From: Cryptomeria japonica
Taxonomy: Eukaryota; Streptophyta; Pinopsida; Cupressales; Cupressaceae
DNA length: 64,000 nt
Assembly: GCF_030272615.1 (NCBI RefSeq)
Contig: NC_081411.1
Location: forward strand, 157,050,971-157,114,970
Reading direction: 5' to 3'
Part shown: piece by piece, positions 24,635-36,576 of the stretch
Layout of the letters: each line of letters opens with the position of its first letter
Position numbering within the stretch: the first letter of the stretch is position 1
Notes under the pieces: generated by a model
Database searches by the model: none
The model's input: only the letters and a program-made list of their open reading frames with translations
Told to the model about the DNA's origin: nothing
Translations under genes and position numbers: made by a program

Positions 24635-27600
24635 AGGTTCCGACTTACTCCTGGAAGTCATAAGGCTAGATGGAGAACATGACGTACACATTAGCCCTGA
24701 AACTCATTCAACAAAGATCAAATTGCACATAGAAATCTTTCCATAATCAAATGAAATATTATTGCAAAATCCTTTACAAACACCATTATCCATTGGCAAG
24801 ATACATCTAAAACCATACATTCCTTAAAATATTCTAGGAATTATCCACAACCATAGCAGAGAAACAAGAATTTTCTTCCTTTCATTACACCATAATAAAG
24901 CATTACAAGGAGGTAAACAACAATTACCATAATCATCTACCAAAAATGACAAGAAAACATGGCATCATGACCAATTTCTGTTACCAATACATCTTTATCA
25001 GAACATTTTATTGAATAGAACTAGCTTCAAATATCGATTTCTACAACCAAATTATCTTTCATGAAATAAGAGCAACATAAATAACTCAATTGTTTACACT
25101 TGCCAGGCATATAAAAACCTTTCCAAAGACTATGTCCCATAACATAGTGACAAGTTAACACAATTTACTCCATGATACAAATAATAACCATCCACATAAC
25201 TGGAATGCATAACTCAAAAGGCCACATGTGAGCATGTCTAATGCTCGGTCAAAGATAACATGCACGATCAGCATCTCTATGCCTGATATCAGAACACAAT
25301 ATGATCATAAATATCCAATATCTCACTCAAGGATCGATGGTGCTAGGCACACCATAGCGGTGCTACCTTCCATACAAGACCTTTGTGAATATCCCTTGTT
25401 GAGCAAGGTGGTTAGCCTCCAAGAGATAGTCACCACAAATAGGTAGGTAGTGGGTCCTAGCTGCAACACAGCCTCACATACCCCCATCCTCAAGGTTCCC
25501 TACATCAACTTCCTCACACACACTCTACCAATTCCGTATCATACGTCTATGGAGAGGAATTTCACATTTCAACACAAGACCAGCTTATGAAAACAATAAG
25601 GATAAACCAGTTTAGCCACCAAAGTACAGATGAATAAAGATAATAAATCATCAATTCCAACAGTAAGGCAAGAAAATAATCCAGAATTTCAACACCAAAT
25701 CAAAAGTGCAAAAGATCACAAGATCGTGGCTAAACCTTCAAATTCAAAGTAAAATAAATTGCTGGTCCCCCAAGGAAAAAAAAAAAAAAGAATATCACAA
25801 CTGCACATAACATCACTATGTGACTAACATCTAGCCATCAACGAGGAAGGAAGGAACAATTGACTAGCTATTGCAATAGCTCATCATGTGGTGCGACATA
25901 GTCACACTACCCACATGGCATGGCGGTGTGCACCTCGACATCACCCCGCATCACGTTGTCACGTGGCATGGCAATACCCCAAGCGGAGAACACACGCAAT
26001 GGACGTATCCCGCATGGTAGTGTACCTCACGGACAAAGCACGTGCAGGTCACATCCCGCATAGCGACGTATCTAGAAGGATACTCACCATAAGTCAGAGG
26101 TATACATGACTAGGGTCCACCCACATGCCCACCAACACGTACTAACTAGTAGCACATGTGAATAACCCTACCTTTCATGAAGACAAGGCAAAGGATCCTC
26201 CAAATCACACCATCACTATACACAAGAATCACCATCCATATGCTCAAATAAAGGAGAGGAATAGGCTGTCACACGTAAACCTATAAAATAGATTCATCAA
26301 AAGGGAAAGTATTGAGTACACCTTTGATACAGTTTAATAGTAGAACTATATCATTCCTCGAAGTAGAGAAGCTAAAGTCACTTCGCGCCGACATTACTCG
26401 TACGCCAATCCATACTATTCAAGGAATGGTTACTTCGAATACGACCCCTTAACATACTGAGTTACCCACAACCCAAGGTTTGGTACTCAGCAGGGAAACA
26501 AATAAGCAATGACACATAAACAGTATGGTTTCCCATACTCATAAGCAACATATCCTCCATGGTTGATTACTTCACCAATCCATGGGCACATATAATAAGC
26601 ACTGGTTTCTTACAATACACACGAAAACATCAGTACTAGTTTAGTCACATTTACGGGGAGTACTTTTCAGTATGCTAACATCTATTCAAGGAAGATTTTA
26701 TTTATGCTTTCTATATAAATAACTGAATCAAGTTTACTCTAGATACAAGTACTGAAATTATTAACAATTCACAATTACATAAGGAATAACATCATTCCTA
26801 TATCTTTCTCAAATTTCACTAAGCATTCGTAACTAAATTACTAGCTAAGCAAATTCTTTTCTCAAAGAGGACTTTCATCTTTCAATATAAAGCCGAAATG
26901 CAACAACACAATTTCACATGTTTTATAGACATTCCATTTAAATCAATGCATTCTTTAATACCATTTTTAAAAATATTATGATTAGGCAAAGAGAAGGGAA
27001 AGAGAGTTTGATAATCAAACTGTTTCCTACAAAGACACAAGATCAAACAAGACCACACTATAATATAAAATTTCTCACTCTAAGCCTATCATTATAATTA
27101 CACGGTTTTCATTTCGTTATCGATAGAAGGATGACAATCAGCCTATCAAAAACATTTCCAATAATTATGGTTGCAACAAGAGGTTCTAGTTTTCTAAACA
27201 AAGCAGAGATCAAGGCAGGCAATCTTTTCGATAATACCAGACCTCTTGAGAACACTCTCTTATACTTAATACAATACAGACACATGTCATAACTTGCAAC
27301 CTATCATTAAAATCAAATTATGATAAAAAGGTAAGCGAGGAGCTATTTACCCAAATAAAGCATATTAATGCATACACATCAAACAAGCTTTTCATTCGCA
27401 CTTCCTAAACACATTAAGGTAATTACATATACCCAAAAGCGAGTTCAATGGAGCATTGGCTAAAATAAATCCTCAATCAAACTGGTTTAATGCCACACAT
27501 AAAACAATCTTTCGGGGAACATATTAATACTTTCTCGAAGCTACAATAACATGCTCCTTTTTAATACTTCTTCTACAAGCCAAGCGTTTTCACATAGTTC

Positions 27601-28317
27601 AACTATTCGCATAGCAATGCACCTTACTAAGGTAGAATTTAATCATGCTACTCCTACAACATACACATGGAGAATTCTTTAAATGTACACATACAGTTTT
27701 CTCCCAATAACCAATATGAACTTTAAAACCCATAGCCCTTTTATTATCTAAACACATAAGCATCATAGGGTTCACACAAGGGTTCGAGAAGTCACACCCT
27801 TTTCTCTTGCAAACAAGAAACTCAATCAACGATAATTACACATATCCTAATCATTTTAATTTCCAGAAAGAGAGGAATGGTGATAATCATTTAATTTTCT
27901 ACAAAATGAGCATTCAATATTTGCCATACTAGTCCTTCAAGTGGACCACACTAAGCTAGATCATAATCTTAAACAATCACAATACGCACTTTCAGATTCA
28001 AGACAAACACGGACCAACCCAAATGGATTAGTCTAAAGAGTACAACACTCAAAAAGGAAGGTACATATGACTCTCTTTCAAAATAAGAGTAATCATAGAC
28101 CCAGACATCAATAAGCAAACAATGCACATATAAACACTCAAACACCAACATCAAGAAGATGAAAACAAGGTGTGAACACACACACACATTACACACAAGT
28201 TAAGGTTTACTCAATCGCTCACATGCAAAAGGAGGACAAGCATACACATAAGGTCGATACACCTCACACCAATAGAGGGCACACGCGACACCAGAGATCC
28301 CAATGTTTGCAACATGC

Positions 28318-28329
28318 GCTCTGATACCA
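28318..28329 (-). other. Primer binding site of LARD 1 (tRNA-iMet)
   Basis: Minus strand reads TGGTATCAGAGC two bases from the LTR end at 28332. This is the complement of the 3' end of plant initiator tRNA-Met, the standard primer for minus-strand synthesis in many plant retrotransposons. Confidence 0.93.
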
Positions 28330-28331
28330 AA

Positions 28332-31300
28332 TGTAATGCCCCGCCAGGAAACCTCGAAGGGATAAGCCAAAATACAAGATAAAGTGCAATAATTTTTTTT
28401 TTTAAAGATACACCACATAAGATACAACAAGATATCAAAGATTCAGATTACATAGCGGAAGACATCAACTAACACCTAAAGAGTTCCCCAACGAGATTAC
28501 TTAAATTTCACAATTCACTTAACTCACACAATTAATCCAATAAGCTGATTATCTTAACAACGAGATAATTCTTAATCAGGATAATTTCTTTCAATAGATG
28601 GAAATATAAATCACAAGCAAAGATTCATCCATTAAGATCTATTCAAAATCTTCATTCAAGCTTTTCATTCAAAATTACAAGCCAAACATCTAATATTCTA
28701 ACACACTAGAATTTCATCATATACATATGAGATCTTTTCAAGCATACTTAATTTCCTTAACAACAACTGAATATATTCCATTACTCTAAGTTACATTCTT
28801 TCATATTCCAATTTAATACATTTTAAAAGATGATTGCATACATGCATCTACAATAAATCTCATCTAACCCACTTATGCATTCGATCAAAAGGCATTCAAG
28901 AAGAACTGCATTTAAGCATTTAAAGTTAATTCCTTTTATCCACTTATCCATTCTAACATAAGCTAATCATACATGATAAAGCTGAATAAGGGAAACATAA
29001 GAGAATAACATCACATAACACCATAATGATCTCGGAGTTCACCCCTAAAGGGCTACATCTCCGGGTCTGCTCAACTGCAAGACCCCTCTGATACATAATA
29101 CAGTTAAGAGTACAAGAGGTTACACCATTACAATCCGGCCATCAAGGCAAAAATAAACAATATACACACGACCACATCGGTCAATTAATACATAAACGAT
29201 CCTTGAAAAGGAAGGGATCCAGCTGAACATAATCAAAGCTAATACAAAGGTCTAGAAGAGCATCCACAAGACTAAGCCATCACCACCCAAGGTCTAACAT
29301 GAAACCGATACTCACAAGGGCAGAGACAAAAGGATGACCCACAAAGGTACTCCTAACAGGACAAACGACAACACACTAGCGAATGTAGGGACAAGTGTCA
29401 TCACACAATCTGGTATGGTTACCATGGCAGGTCTTCATAGGTCCCGGCCCCATACACTGGGTTACCCTGGCCACCTAATCCGAGCCTCTAGCCCATCCAA
29501 GCCTCATGTGGACCCACACATCCTCTCATGAAGACAAGGATGGTGGTTTGCCATTTCAGGCCTTCTCACAGCATGTCGAGTCTATGTTAGCACTCATCCC
29601 ATGTGTGAGGCACATTATCTTACTTAGAGATTACATTCTAATCTACTGTTAAGTTATCACTTATTAGACTCACTTTCGATGGGTTACCCAGCAGCCACTT
29701 TGGGCGTGGCCCCCAATCGAAAGCCACTTTCCCATACGACACTAGACTACACTCAGACGAACTCAAAACCTAAGGAATACACATGGTCAGTCAAACGGAG
29801 TTCAAGAAGGAGGGACCAACCATCTGATCAAACACAACTCATCATTCGACACCTACACAAAGGATATGACCAAATATGACACAACCACAAAACAACAGTC
29901 AACTCAAAACTGAGGACAGAAACAGGTACCCCAAATCATTCCATACGACAGGGACCTATCAAACAAAGCAGTCTTGCCATTTCATAATTTAAAAGCGAAT
30001 ACAGAAATTAAACTCGCATAGGTAATATTCAACAAATACAATCTTTCCGAATTGATCTAAACATTAAAAGTCGATCAGGTTCTCTACATGATCTATATCA
30101 GATTACAGTTATCTACCTCATCTAGGAATAGTTTGTTCTTGGTTTTCTAAGTCTGTAAGGTTCAAAGCATCGAACAGACATATTAAGCCATAATGAGTTC
30201 TTAAACCAAATTCATATTAATAAAACTCAGATAACCATTACTCAATTAAATAAGATATTAAATCTCCAATTAAAACATCACTGACATATTGGTTCGATAT
30301 CAACCTCTACAGTATCATATTTCCAAGCCTAGTTGCTCTGTACGGATCACGGAAATATAAATATATAAGGGAATCCAAAAATTAACTGTTAATTAAAGAG
30401 TATATTTATTATTCCACGATAAATAAAATATACACAATTAACGACTGATAGTGCACAATAACCTAATTAATTATTAGTTAATATATAATTATTAATCTTT
30501 ATTAATAAAATATATTTTACTAATAATTAATGTATTGCAATTTCAAATTAAATATCCATTAGTTTATATATATATATTAATTTCCATTAATAATATATAT
30601 ATAAAAAAAAAAATAATAATTAATTGAAAACTTTTTTTTAAACCAGAATACGTTTAATTTAATAAATTTATTTATTAATTAATTTTTTTCTTAACTAAAA
30701 AATAAATAAATTAAAAAAAACAAATTAAAAGAGCGGGGGGGGGGTTTCCACGTGGACCCCACGTGGTCCCCCTTGGACAGCTCACGCAGCCCCCAAGGGA
30801 ATGCGCTGCTTCCCAAGGGAGCACACAACATTCCCCTAAGGGAGCGCTGCTGTTCCCAAAGGGAAGCAGGCAGCTCCCTTGGGCTGCGCTGCTATCCCAA
30901 TGGGATACACAGCTTGCCGTCAAAATATAAATTATTTTCTTTTTTTTTTATAATTGATTATCATTTTTAAAACAAAACTGCTTACTGTGTTTTAAACAGT
31001 CTAAAAAAAACAGTCTCCCAGAGACTAACAGAAATTATTTATATATATATATTTTTTTTTAAAACCAAAACCTCATTGATATATTTTTAAACTACCCAGA
31101 ACAGGGAAGGGGAAAATTTCTCCAAAAACCAACAGCATATTTGCCAAATAAAATTGATCTTCACAAATTTAACATCTAATCTGCCAAACCCCCAACTAAA
31201 TTTCAAATTTTATTAATTTTAAATCATTCTTAGCAACCAGAAATTGATTTGAAAACAAAGAATGAAATCAAAGAGGGATAATTTCAAGATCTTATTCCCA

Positions 31301-32425
31301 TTTTACTCCAATAATCAATCAAACCGATTTTTCAATAACAAATTCACTTCTTTCAACCAGAACAGTAAATTCTTTTGGCAACAAGAACACAATTTAGAAT
31401 CCTACCTTCATACGCAATCCTGGTAGAGATTTACTGAAGAGCCCAACCTGCAAGCTCAAGAATTCCTCCTCCTTCCAGAATCCCCCAAATTTCAACCAAA
31501 AACTTTCTCCAACCAAATATTTTCCAAAAATGCCCATCCTCCAAAATTTCCCAAAATTTAGGTTATATGGAAGAGTTGACCAAAATTCCATTTTTGGAAT
31601 TAAAATTTTTATTTTAAAAATTATTCTCAAATTAATTCTTTTCTAACTATATCAACAATTAAATTGCTTTCCAATTAAAAATCGATTTTTCTCATTTTAT
31701 TGAAATTTAACCTTTCAAATTTAAAAAGCCAATAGAATACAATTAAATCTATTGCACTTAAATACAAAACTTTCTTTTCAACAGCATATCCAAAATGCAT
31801 TTAATATTCAAATCACCCATTTAATTGAACTTACTCCCAATTTAAAACGAGCAATCCAATATCGACAAAAATCGCATAACGAAATCCTGATTAATCAAGT
31901 CCATAATCTCTAATGCACAAATACATATTTAATCAAAATAATTACTAAGGACTAATTAATCAATTTAACCATACACACCAAGCACGCAAATCGAGAAGGT
32001 CAACCAAACAGACGACTCGCAAACCCAAACAAAAAAGGGATTACCGACGATGACTGACGATGCTCACTTGAGCACGACTAAGGTCAACTAGGGTCTTATG
32101 ACCACCTAATCCAACTCTAAGGATTAAAAGAGGTACACTCAAACCTGCAAATCTAGGTGAAGATGAACCTCGCACTCATGCGGCGTTGTACCTGAAATCT
32201 CCTGCAACCAAGAGTCATACATGCATACATATATAAACTTAATGAAAGCATTAGCCCGATATTAATACCACGAAATAGGAACACTTAACAACTTGCATAC
32301 AACTAGTGTGGGAACCACATCAACAGCTATGCATTAAATCAAACATCTGACTATAATTATTATATTAAAATAAACTAACCAAGATTAAACCATGATTAGA
32401 AACTGATTAGGGCAGGGGTACTACA
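28332..32425 (-). repeat. LARD 1, right LTR (5' LTR in sense orientation)
   Basis: 4094 bp, near-identical to the left LTR. Carries the dyad array at 30745-30917 and the two G-boxes. Differences from the left LTR include a shorter G run and small changes in the AT-rich part near 30,540-30,720. Confidence 0.93.
30745..30917 (-). repeat. GC-rich phased palindrome array in LARD 1 right LTR
   Basis: Palindrome centres near 30773, 30795, 30815, 30838, 30859, 30880 and 30900, an average spacing of about 21 bp. Cores include CCCCAAGGG, TCCCAAGGGA and TATCCCAATGGGATA. G-boxes at 30749-30754 and 30760-30765. Confidence 0.88.
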
Positions 32426-32430
32426 ACAAC
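32426..32430. repeat. Target-site duplication (right) of LARD 1, ACAAC
   Basis: Identical to 20523-20527. Confidence 0.9.
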
Positions 32431-33363
32431 ACTAGAAGTGTTTGTGAGTGAATATTTTACTAGTAAGGAGAAGCAAGATAAATCGGTGTTTGAATTGATT
32501 CTTGGCAGGAAAACGTTAGTTTAAGTATGACGACCCAGGACATATATTTGAGGTATGTTGTTGAAGTGTGAAATAGAGAGTGAAATTGTTGTCTGAGAGC
32601 TGAAGAGAAAAACACTAGATGTGTTTGTGAGTGAAGATTGTACTGGTAAGGAGAATCAGGGTAAACTGGTATAAGGAGAAAACTGGCAGAGTGAGCATCG
32701 AATGCAGAGGTAACCAACTGAAAGAAGCAGTACTTGATAGAGAGCGATCAAGAGTGATTTTGAATTCAACAGAACAAAGGGAGAGAAGATTAAGCAGAGT
32801 TAGAACTATCAGAAAGGATAAGTTGAAGTGTGTGTTGAGTTGATACAAACCGTTAAGATAGAAATTGGTAGTGCAAAGCTTTGAAGGGTTGCAAAACTTG
32901 ATTTGCTCCAAGGATCTTATTTGTACATTCAATTTTTTATATTGTTTTCATTAAGTAGGTGTTTAGTGTAGGGGTTGTAACTCCTTTAGGTTGTAGCCTA
33001 TAAATTGTGAAGGGGTCGGTGCTCCTTTAAGTTGGTCCTCATAAATCAAGGGTTGGTGCCCTAAAATTTGTAATCATATCTTTTAATTATGAGGTTGGAT
33101 TAGAGCAGAAGATCTCCAACAACTATTCTCACTGAGGTTTTTCCCAGATTGGGTTTTCCTTATACATTTGGTGTTGTGTGTTGCATCTTTATGTGTGTAT
33201 TTTATTAATCTTTTAGATATTCCTCCAACACACCTTGTTTGCATTGCTTTGGTAACCAGTCTGCATTTTGTTTATTTCATATTGAACCAGTATAACTCTG
33301 ATAAAGTATAAGTTTTTTAAATCACTTATTCACCCCCCTCTCAGTGATCCATTGTGTCCAACA
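32431..33363 (+). repeat. 3' LTR of Sirevirus-like element, second part
   Basis: Resumes after the LARD and its duplicated target. Contains the R-region dyad (GGTTTTTCCC...GGGTTTTCC) at 33135-33160 and ends CTCAGTGATCC...CCAACA at 33363, the inverse of the TGTTGG start. Confidence 0.85.
32493..32672. repeat. Second copy of a ~179-bp tandem duplication in the copia LTR
   Basis: Starts AATTGATTCTTGGCAGG, as does 20411. The first copy is 20411-20527 joined to 32431-32492 across the LARD insertion. The LARD therefore entered a copy of a tandem repeat already present in the LTR. Confidence 0.8.
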
Positions 33364-33383
33364 AACCTTTCTCTGATACAAAT
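33364..33383 (-). other. PBS remnant of a second copia-type element
   Basis: Minus strand reads ATTTGTATCAGAGAAAGG directly after the LTR at 33384. It is a decayed form of the tRNA-iMet PBS, so the next LTR was a 5' LTR whose internal region was lost or displaced by the plus-strand copia. Confidence 0.6.
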
Positions 33384-34581
33384 TGTTAGATAGATCTGAT
33401 ACCAGGAGTAAACTAAGAGGGGAGGGCGTATTATTTTACTAACAAAAATTAGAACTATTGCATATTAAAACCTTTAAACCGGAACACAAATAAACTAATA
33501 GAATGAAAGAAAACATGAAAGCACAATACACACAACACCAATATTTCTGACATGGAAAATCCAGTAAAGGGAAAAACCATAGTGGGAAACCCTACCCACA
33601 ATCAGGTAATACTTCTGCAGTAGTATGTGAAATAATTACAATGGGGATTGCACTTGCAATCAGGCCTACTGCCTAGATTTCACTGCTAATCACAAAAATA
33701 AGTCTCACTAACTTACAAACCATCAGACTATAATCCAGAAAGAATGAACTATGAAAGTAGCATCTCCTAATGCTTGATACAGTTCTGGTTAAGCACAAAT
33801 GTCTACCCTACAATACCAAAAACCTTTTGATCCCTTCACTGAAAGATATGACTTTATTTGCACATAAACCTTTACAGACATAACCATAGATCCCACTCAT
33901 CATACCCAATTACATGAATAAGTCACCTATAAATATAGATCATCAACCTTAATGATAAGGTCCACCAAACCCTAAACCAAAAAACCCATAATTAAAAAAA
34001 TTACATCACACGGTTCTACCAGACCAATATTATGATTTACATTACATATCATGGACCTAATTCAAATATCCAAACAGTTATATCCACTAGAAATTTCTTT
34101 AAGACCAAAATCCAATACTGTTAAAACCGGTAGAAACCCTCAGTGCAATAACACAGAAAGTCAAACTCGATCCAAATAGGACCACCATAATAGCACGACA
34201 ACCAATGCAAAGTAACCAAACACTCAGGAGATGATCAAGAAGTTCCTTTACCATGATTGAAACCGCTTCCATAAGTTGGACCAAAATCATTTGATTAAAA
34301 CATCAAATATTGCTAACTGGTACTAAGAAATATCAATCGGGAACATAAGCGATAGTTACCGGAGCATGAAAACATGAACCAATAGAATACAGAAAGCATA
34401 TAACCATCCTGAATAAGTATCCAAAACTACATCCAAGGATCTGATCATACCGGATCATAATCAAAGCGAAAACCAAGATAAACACCAAGACTAACCAAGA
34501 TAGGTCGAACTGGGATATAAAAACCATATCCAATTGGGATACAGTGTTGACATCAATGACAACACTTAACCTAATCCAACA
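33384..34581 (-). repeat. Copia-type (Sirevirus-like) 5' LTR, 1198 bp
   Basis: Plus strand TGTTAGATAG...ATCCAACA; the minus strand starts TGTTGGATTAGG and shares the TCATTGATGTCAA word with the plus copia LTR. The R-region dyad is at 33580-33551. No body of this element remains to the left other than the PBS remnant. Confidence 0.75.
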
Positions 34582-35256
34582 TATGCCAAAAGAAAGGACC
34601 AAAATACTGAGAAGGGGGGCATGATTCAATATTCCCACAAATATAATTTTTTTTCTCAAACTTTAATCTTCCACAAAGATATCAATCTTCATCAAACAAA
34701 CTTAACAAAAATAAAACAACAAATGAAGAATAAACATGAAGAACACAACCACAAGACAAACACCAGATTTTATACATGGAAAAACCAAATGGGAAAAACC
34801 ATAGAGAGTGTTAACTTTTAGGAGAATATAACTAGTTATATGGTGTTTATAAAATGGGTGGCTCACTACTAGATTACAAAAGTGACTCATTACCGGATTG
34901 CTCACTGCAAAGATAGAAAGAAATGACTTACTGCCGAAATGCTCACTACAACAAAAAAAGATTGAACTAAAAAGGATTGCATATCTAATTGCATATGGTT
35001 ACTTTGAAGATTAAGCTCAGATTAAAATTTACAAACTCTTACAAAAGATCTTGTTAGAGATCTCTATACAACTGTCATGCAATAGATCCAGTGAAGGATT
35101 ACTACACTATGCAACATTGTCTATCTTTGGTATCCGCAACTCACACTTCACACACTGCTAAGTTCACTGCTAATTCTCTTTTTCATTTCATGAACTTCCT
35201 CAATCTCTTTCTCACACTCACACCTTCATAACATACCATGTCATTCCTCCTGCTAA
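34582..35256 (-). repeat. 3' portion of another copia-type LTR
   Basis: Minus strand ends CCCCCCTTCTCAGTATT, matching the end region of the LTR finishing at 33363 (CCCCCCTCTCAGTGATCC). The R-region dyad is at 34802-34774. The upstream part is lost where the microsatellite begins. No coding sequence. Confidence 0.6.
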
Positions 35257-36103
35257 TACATACATACATACATACATTCATATATACATATATATACTTA
35301 TATATACATATATATATATTCATGTATATACATATACACATATATACATTTATATATATACATACATATATACGCACACATACACATATATACACATATA
35401 TACGTATATGTATATATCTATATATATATGTGTATGTATATGTGTATATATATATATATGTATATCTATATATACATATATATACATAGATATGTATACA
35501 TATATACAGATACATATATACACATATATATAGATATACATATATATACATATAAATGCATATATATATATAAATACATATATATATATATAAATGCATA
35601 TATATATACATACATATGTATGTATATGTATATATACATATACATACATATGTATGTATATGTATATATACATATATATACATATACACATACATATATA
35701 CATATATACATATACATATATATATATATATACATATATAGATATACATATCTAAATATATACATATATACATACACACACATATATATACATATAAAGA
35801 TATGTACATATAGATACACATATATATACATATATACATATATACATATACATATATATATATACATACATATACATCTATATAGATATAGATATACATA
35901 CATACGTATACATATATGTACATATAGAGACACATATGTACATATACATACATATATATACATATATATGTACATATATATATATACATATACATACATA
36001 TATATGTACATATATATATACATATACATATATATACATACATATATACATATAGGTATATGTACATATACATATATACATATATATAGATATATATACA
36101 TAT

Positions 36104-36135
<32 letters not shown>

Positions 36136-36387
36136 GTATCTGTATGTATACATATATATACACATATATACATATACGTATATGTACATATATATATACA
36201 TATATAGATATACATACATATATATACATATGTATATACATATATATACATACATATATATATATACTTATATATACATATACATATACATATACATATA
36301 GATATATATACATATATACATACATTTACACATATATATACATACATATATATATGTATGTATATATACATATACATATACATATAA

Positions 36388-36423
<36 letters not shown>

Positions 36424-36445
36424 ATATACATGTTAACAAGACACT

Positions 36446-36477
<32 letters not shown>

Positions 36478-36575
36478 TATATACATATATACATATATAC
36501 ACATACATACATACACATATACATATACATATACATATACATACATATATATATACATATACATATACATTTACA
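35257..36575. repeat. 1.3-kb TATA/CATATA microsatellite, near-alternating pyrimidine-purine
   Basis: Built of TA, CA, TG and ACATATA-type units, almost all strictly alternating pyrimidine and purine. It gives long meaningless Tyr/Ile/His/Thr/Met reading frames on both strands. A short non-repeat interruption (GTTAACAAGACACTCATG) lies at 36432-36449. Confidence 0.97.
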
Positions 36576-36576
36576 T

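Larger units (their letters stand above)
24624..28331 (-). other. Non-coding internal domain of LARD 1
   Basis: 3708 bp, close in length to the 3714-bp core of copy 2 and clearly homologous along its length. No ORF above about 76 codons. The longest (27599-27829, minus) is frameshifted in copy 2 near 57,685, which argues against coding function. The core presumably carries packaging and dimerisation signals used by proteins of another element; that is inference. Confidence 0.85.
20528..32425 (-). mobile_element. Complete LARD (large retrotransposon derivative), copy 1
   Basis: Two direct LTRs of 4096 and 4094 bp flank a 3708-bp internal region. A PBS complementary to initiator tRNA-Met lies beside the right LTR and a purine tract beside the left LTR, so the element reads on the minus strand. 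The termini are TGTAGTACCCC...GGGGCATTACA in sense orientation, and a perfect 5-bp duplication (ACAAC) flanks it. No gag or pol remnant is visible. Architecture (LTRs over 4 kb, non-coding ~3.7-kb core) matches the LARD class described from Triticeae. The first ~185 bp of the two LTRs differ at about five sites by hand count, so the insertion is fairly recent. Confidence 0.93.
16349..33363 (+). mobile_element. Sirevirus-like Ty1/copia element, 5'-truncated, with LARD nested in its 3' LTR
   Basis: Order PR-INT-RT-RNase H is the Ty1/copia order. The gag gene and 5' LTR are missing: recognisable sequence starts at the protease active site. The 3' end has several polypurine tracts followed by an LTR with TGTTGG...CCAACA ends. 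The LTR is cut in two by the LARD at 20528-32425. Multiple PPTs and a long LTR point to the Sirevirus (SIRE/Maximus) lineage. Many in-frame stops and a frame change between INT and RT show that it is dead. Confidence 0.8.

Noticed and set aside
27599-27829. 76-codon ORF in the LARD 1 core as a possible gene
   Set aside because: A two-base difference in LARD 2 near 57,685 shifts the frame, so it is not conserved as protein.
8239-34581. The 1197- and 1198-bp copia-type LTRs as the two LTRs of one old element holding everything between
   Set aside because: They are too diverged outside short blocks, flanks do not match, no PPT follows the left one and no minus-strand copia pol lies between.
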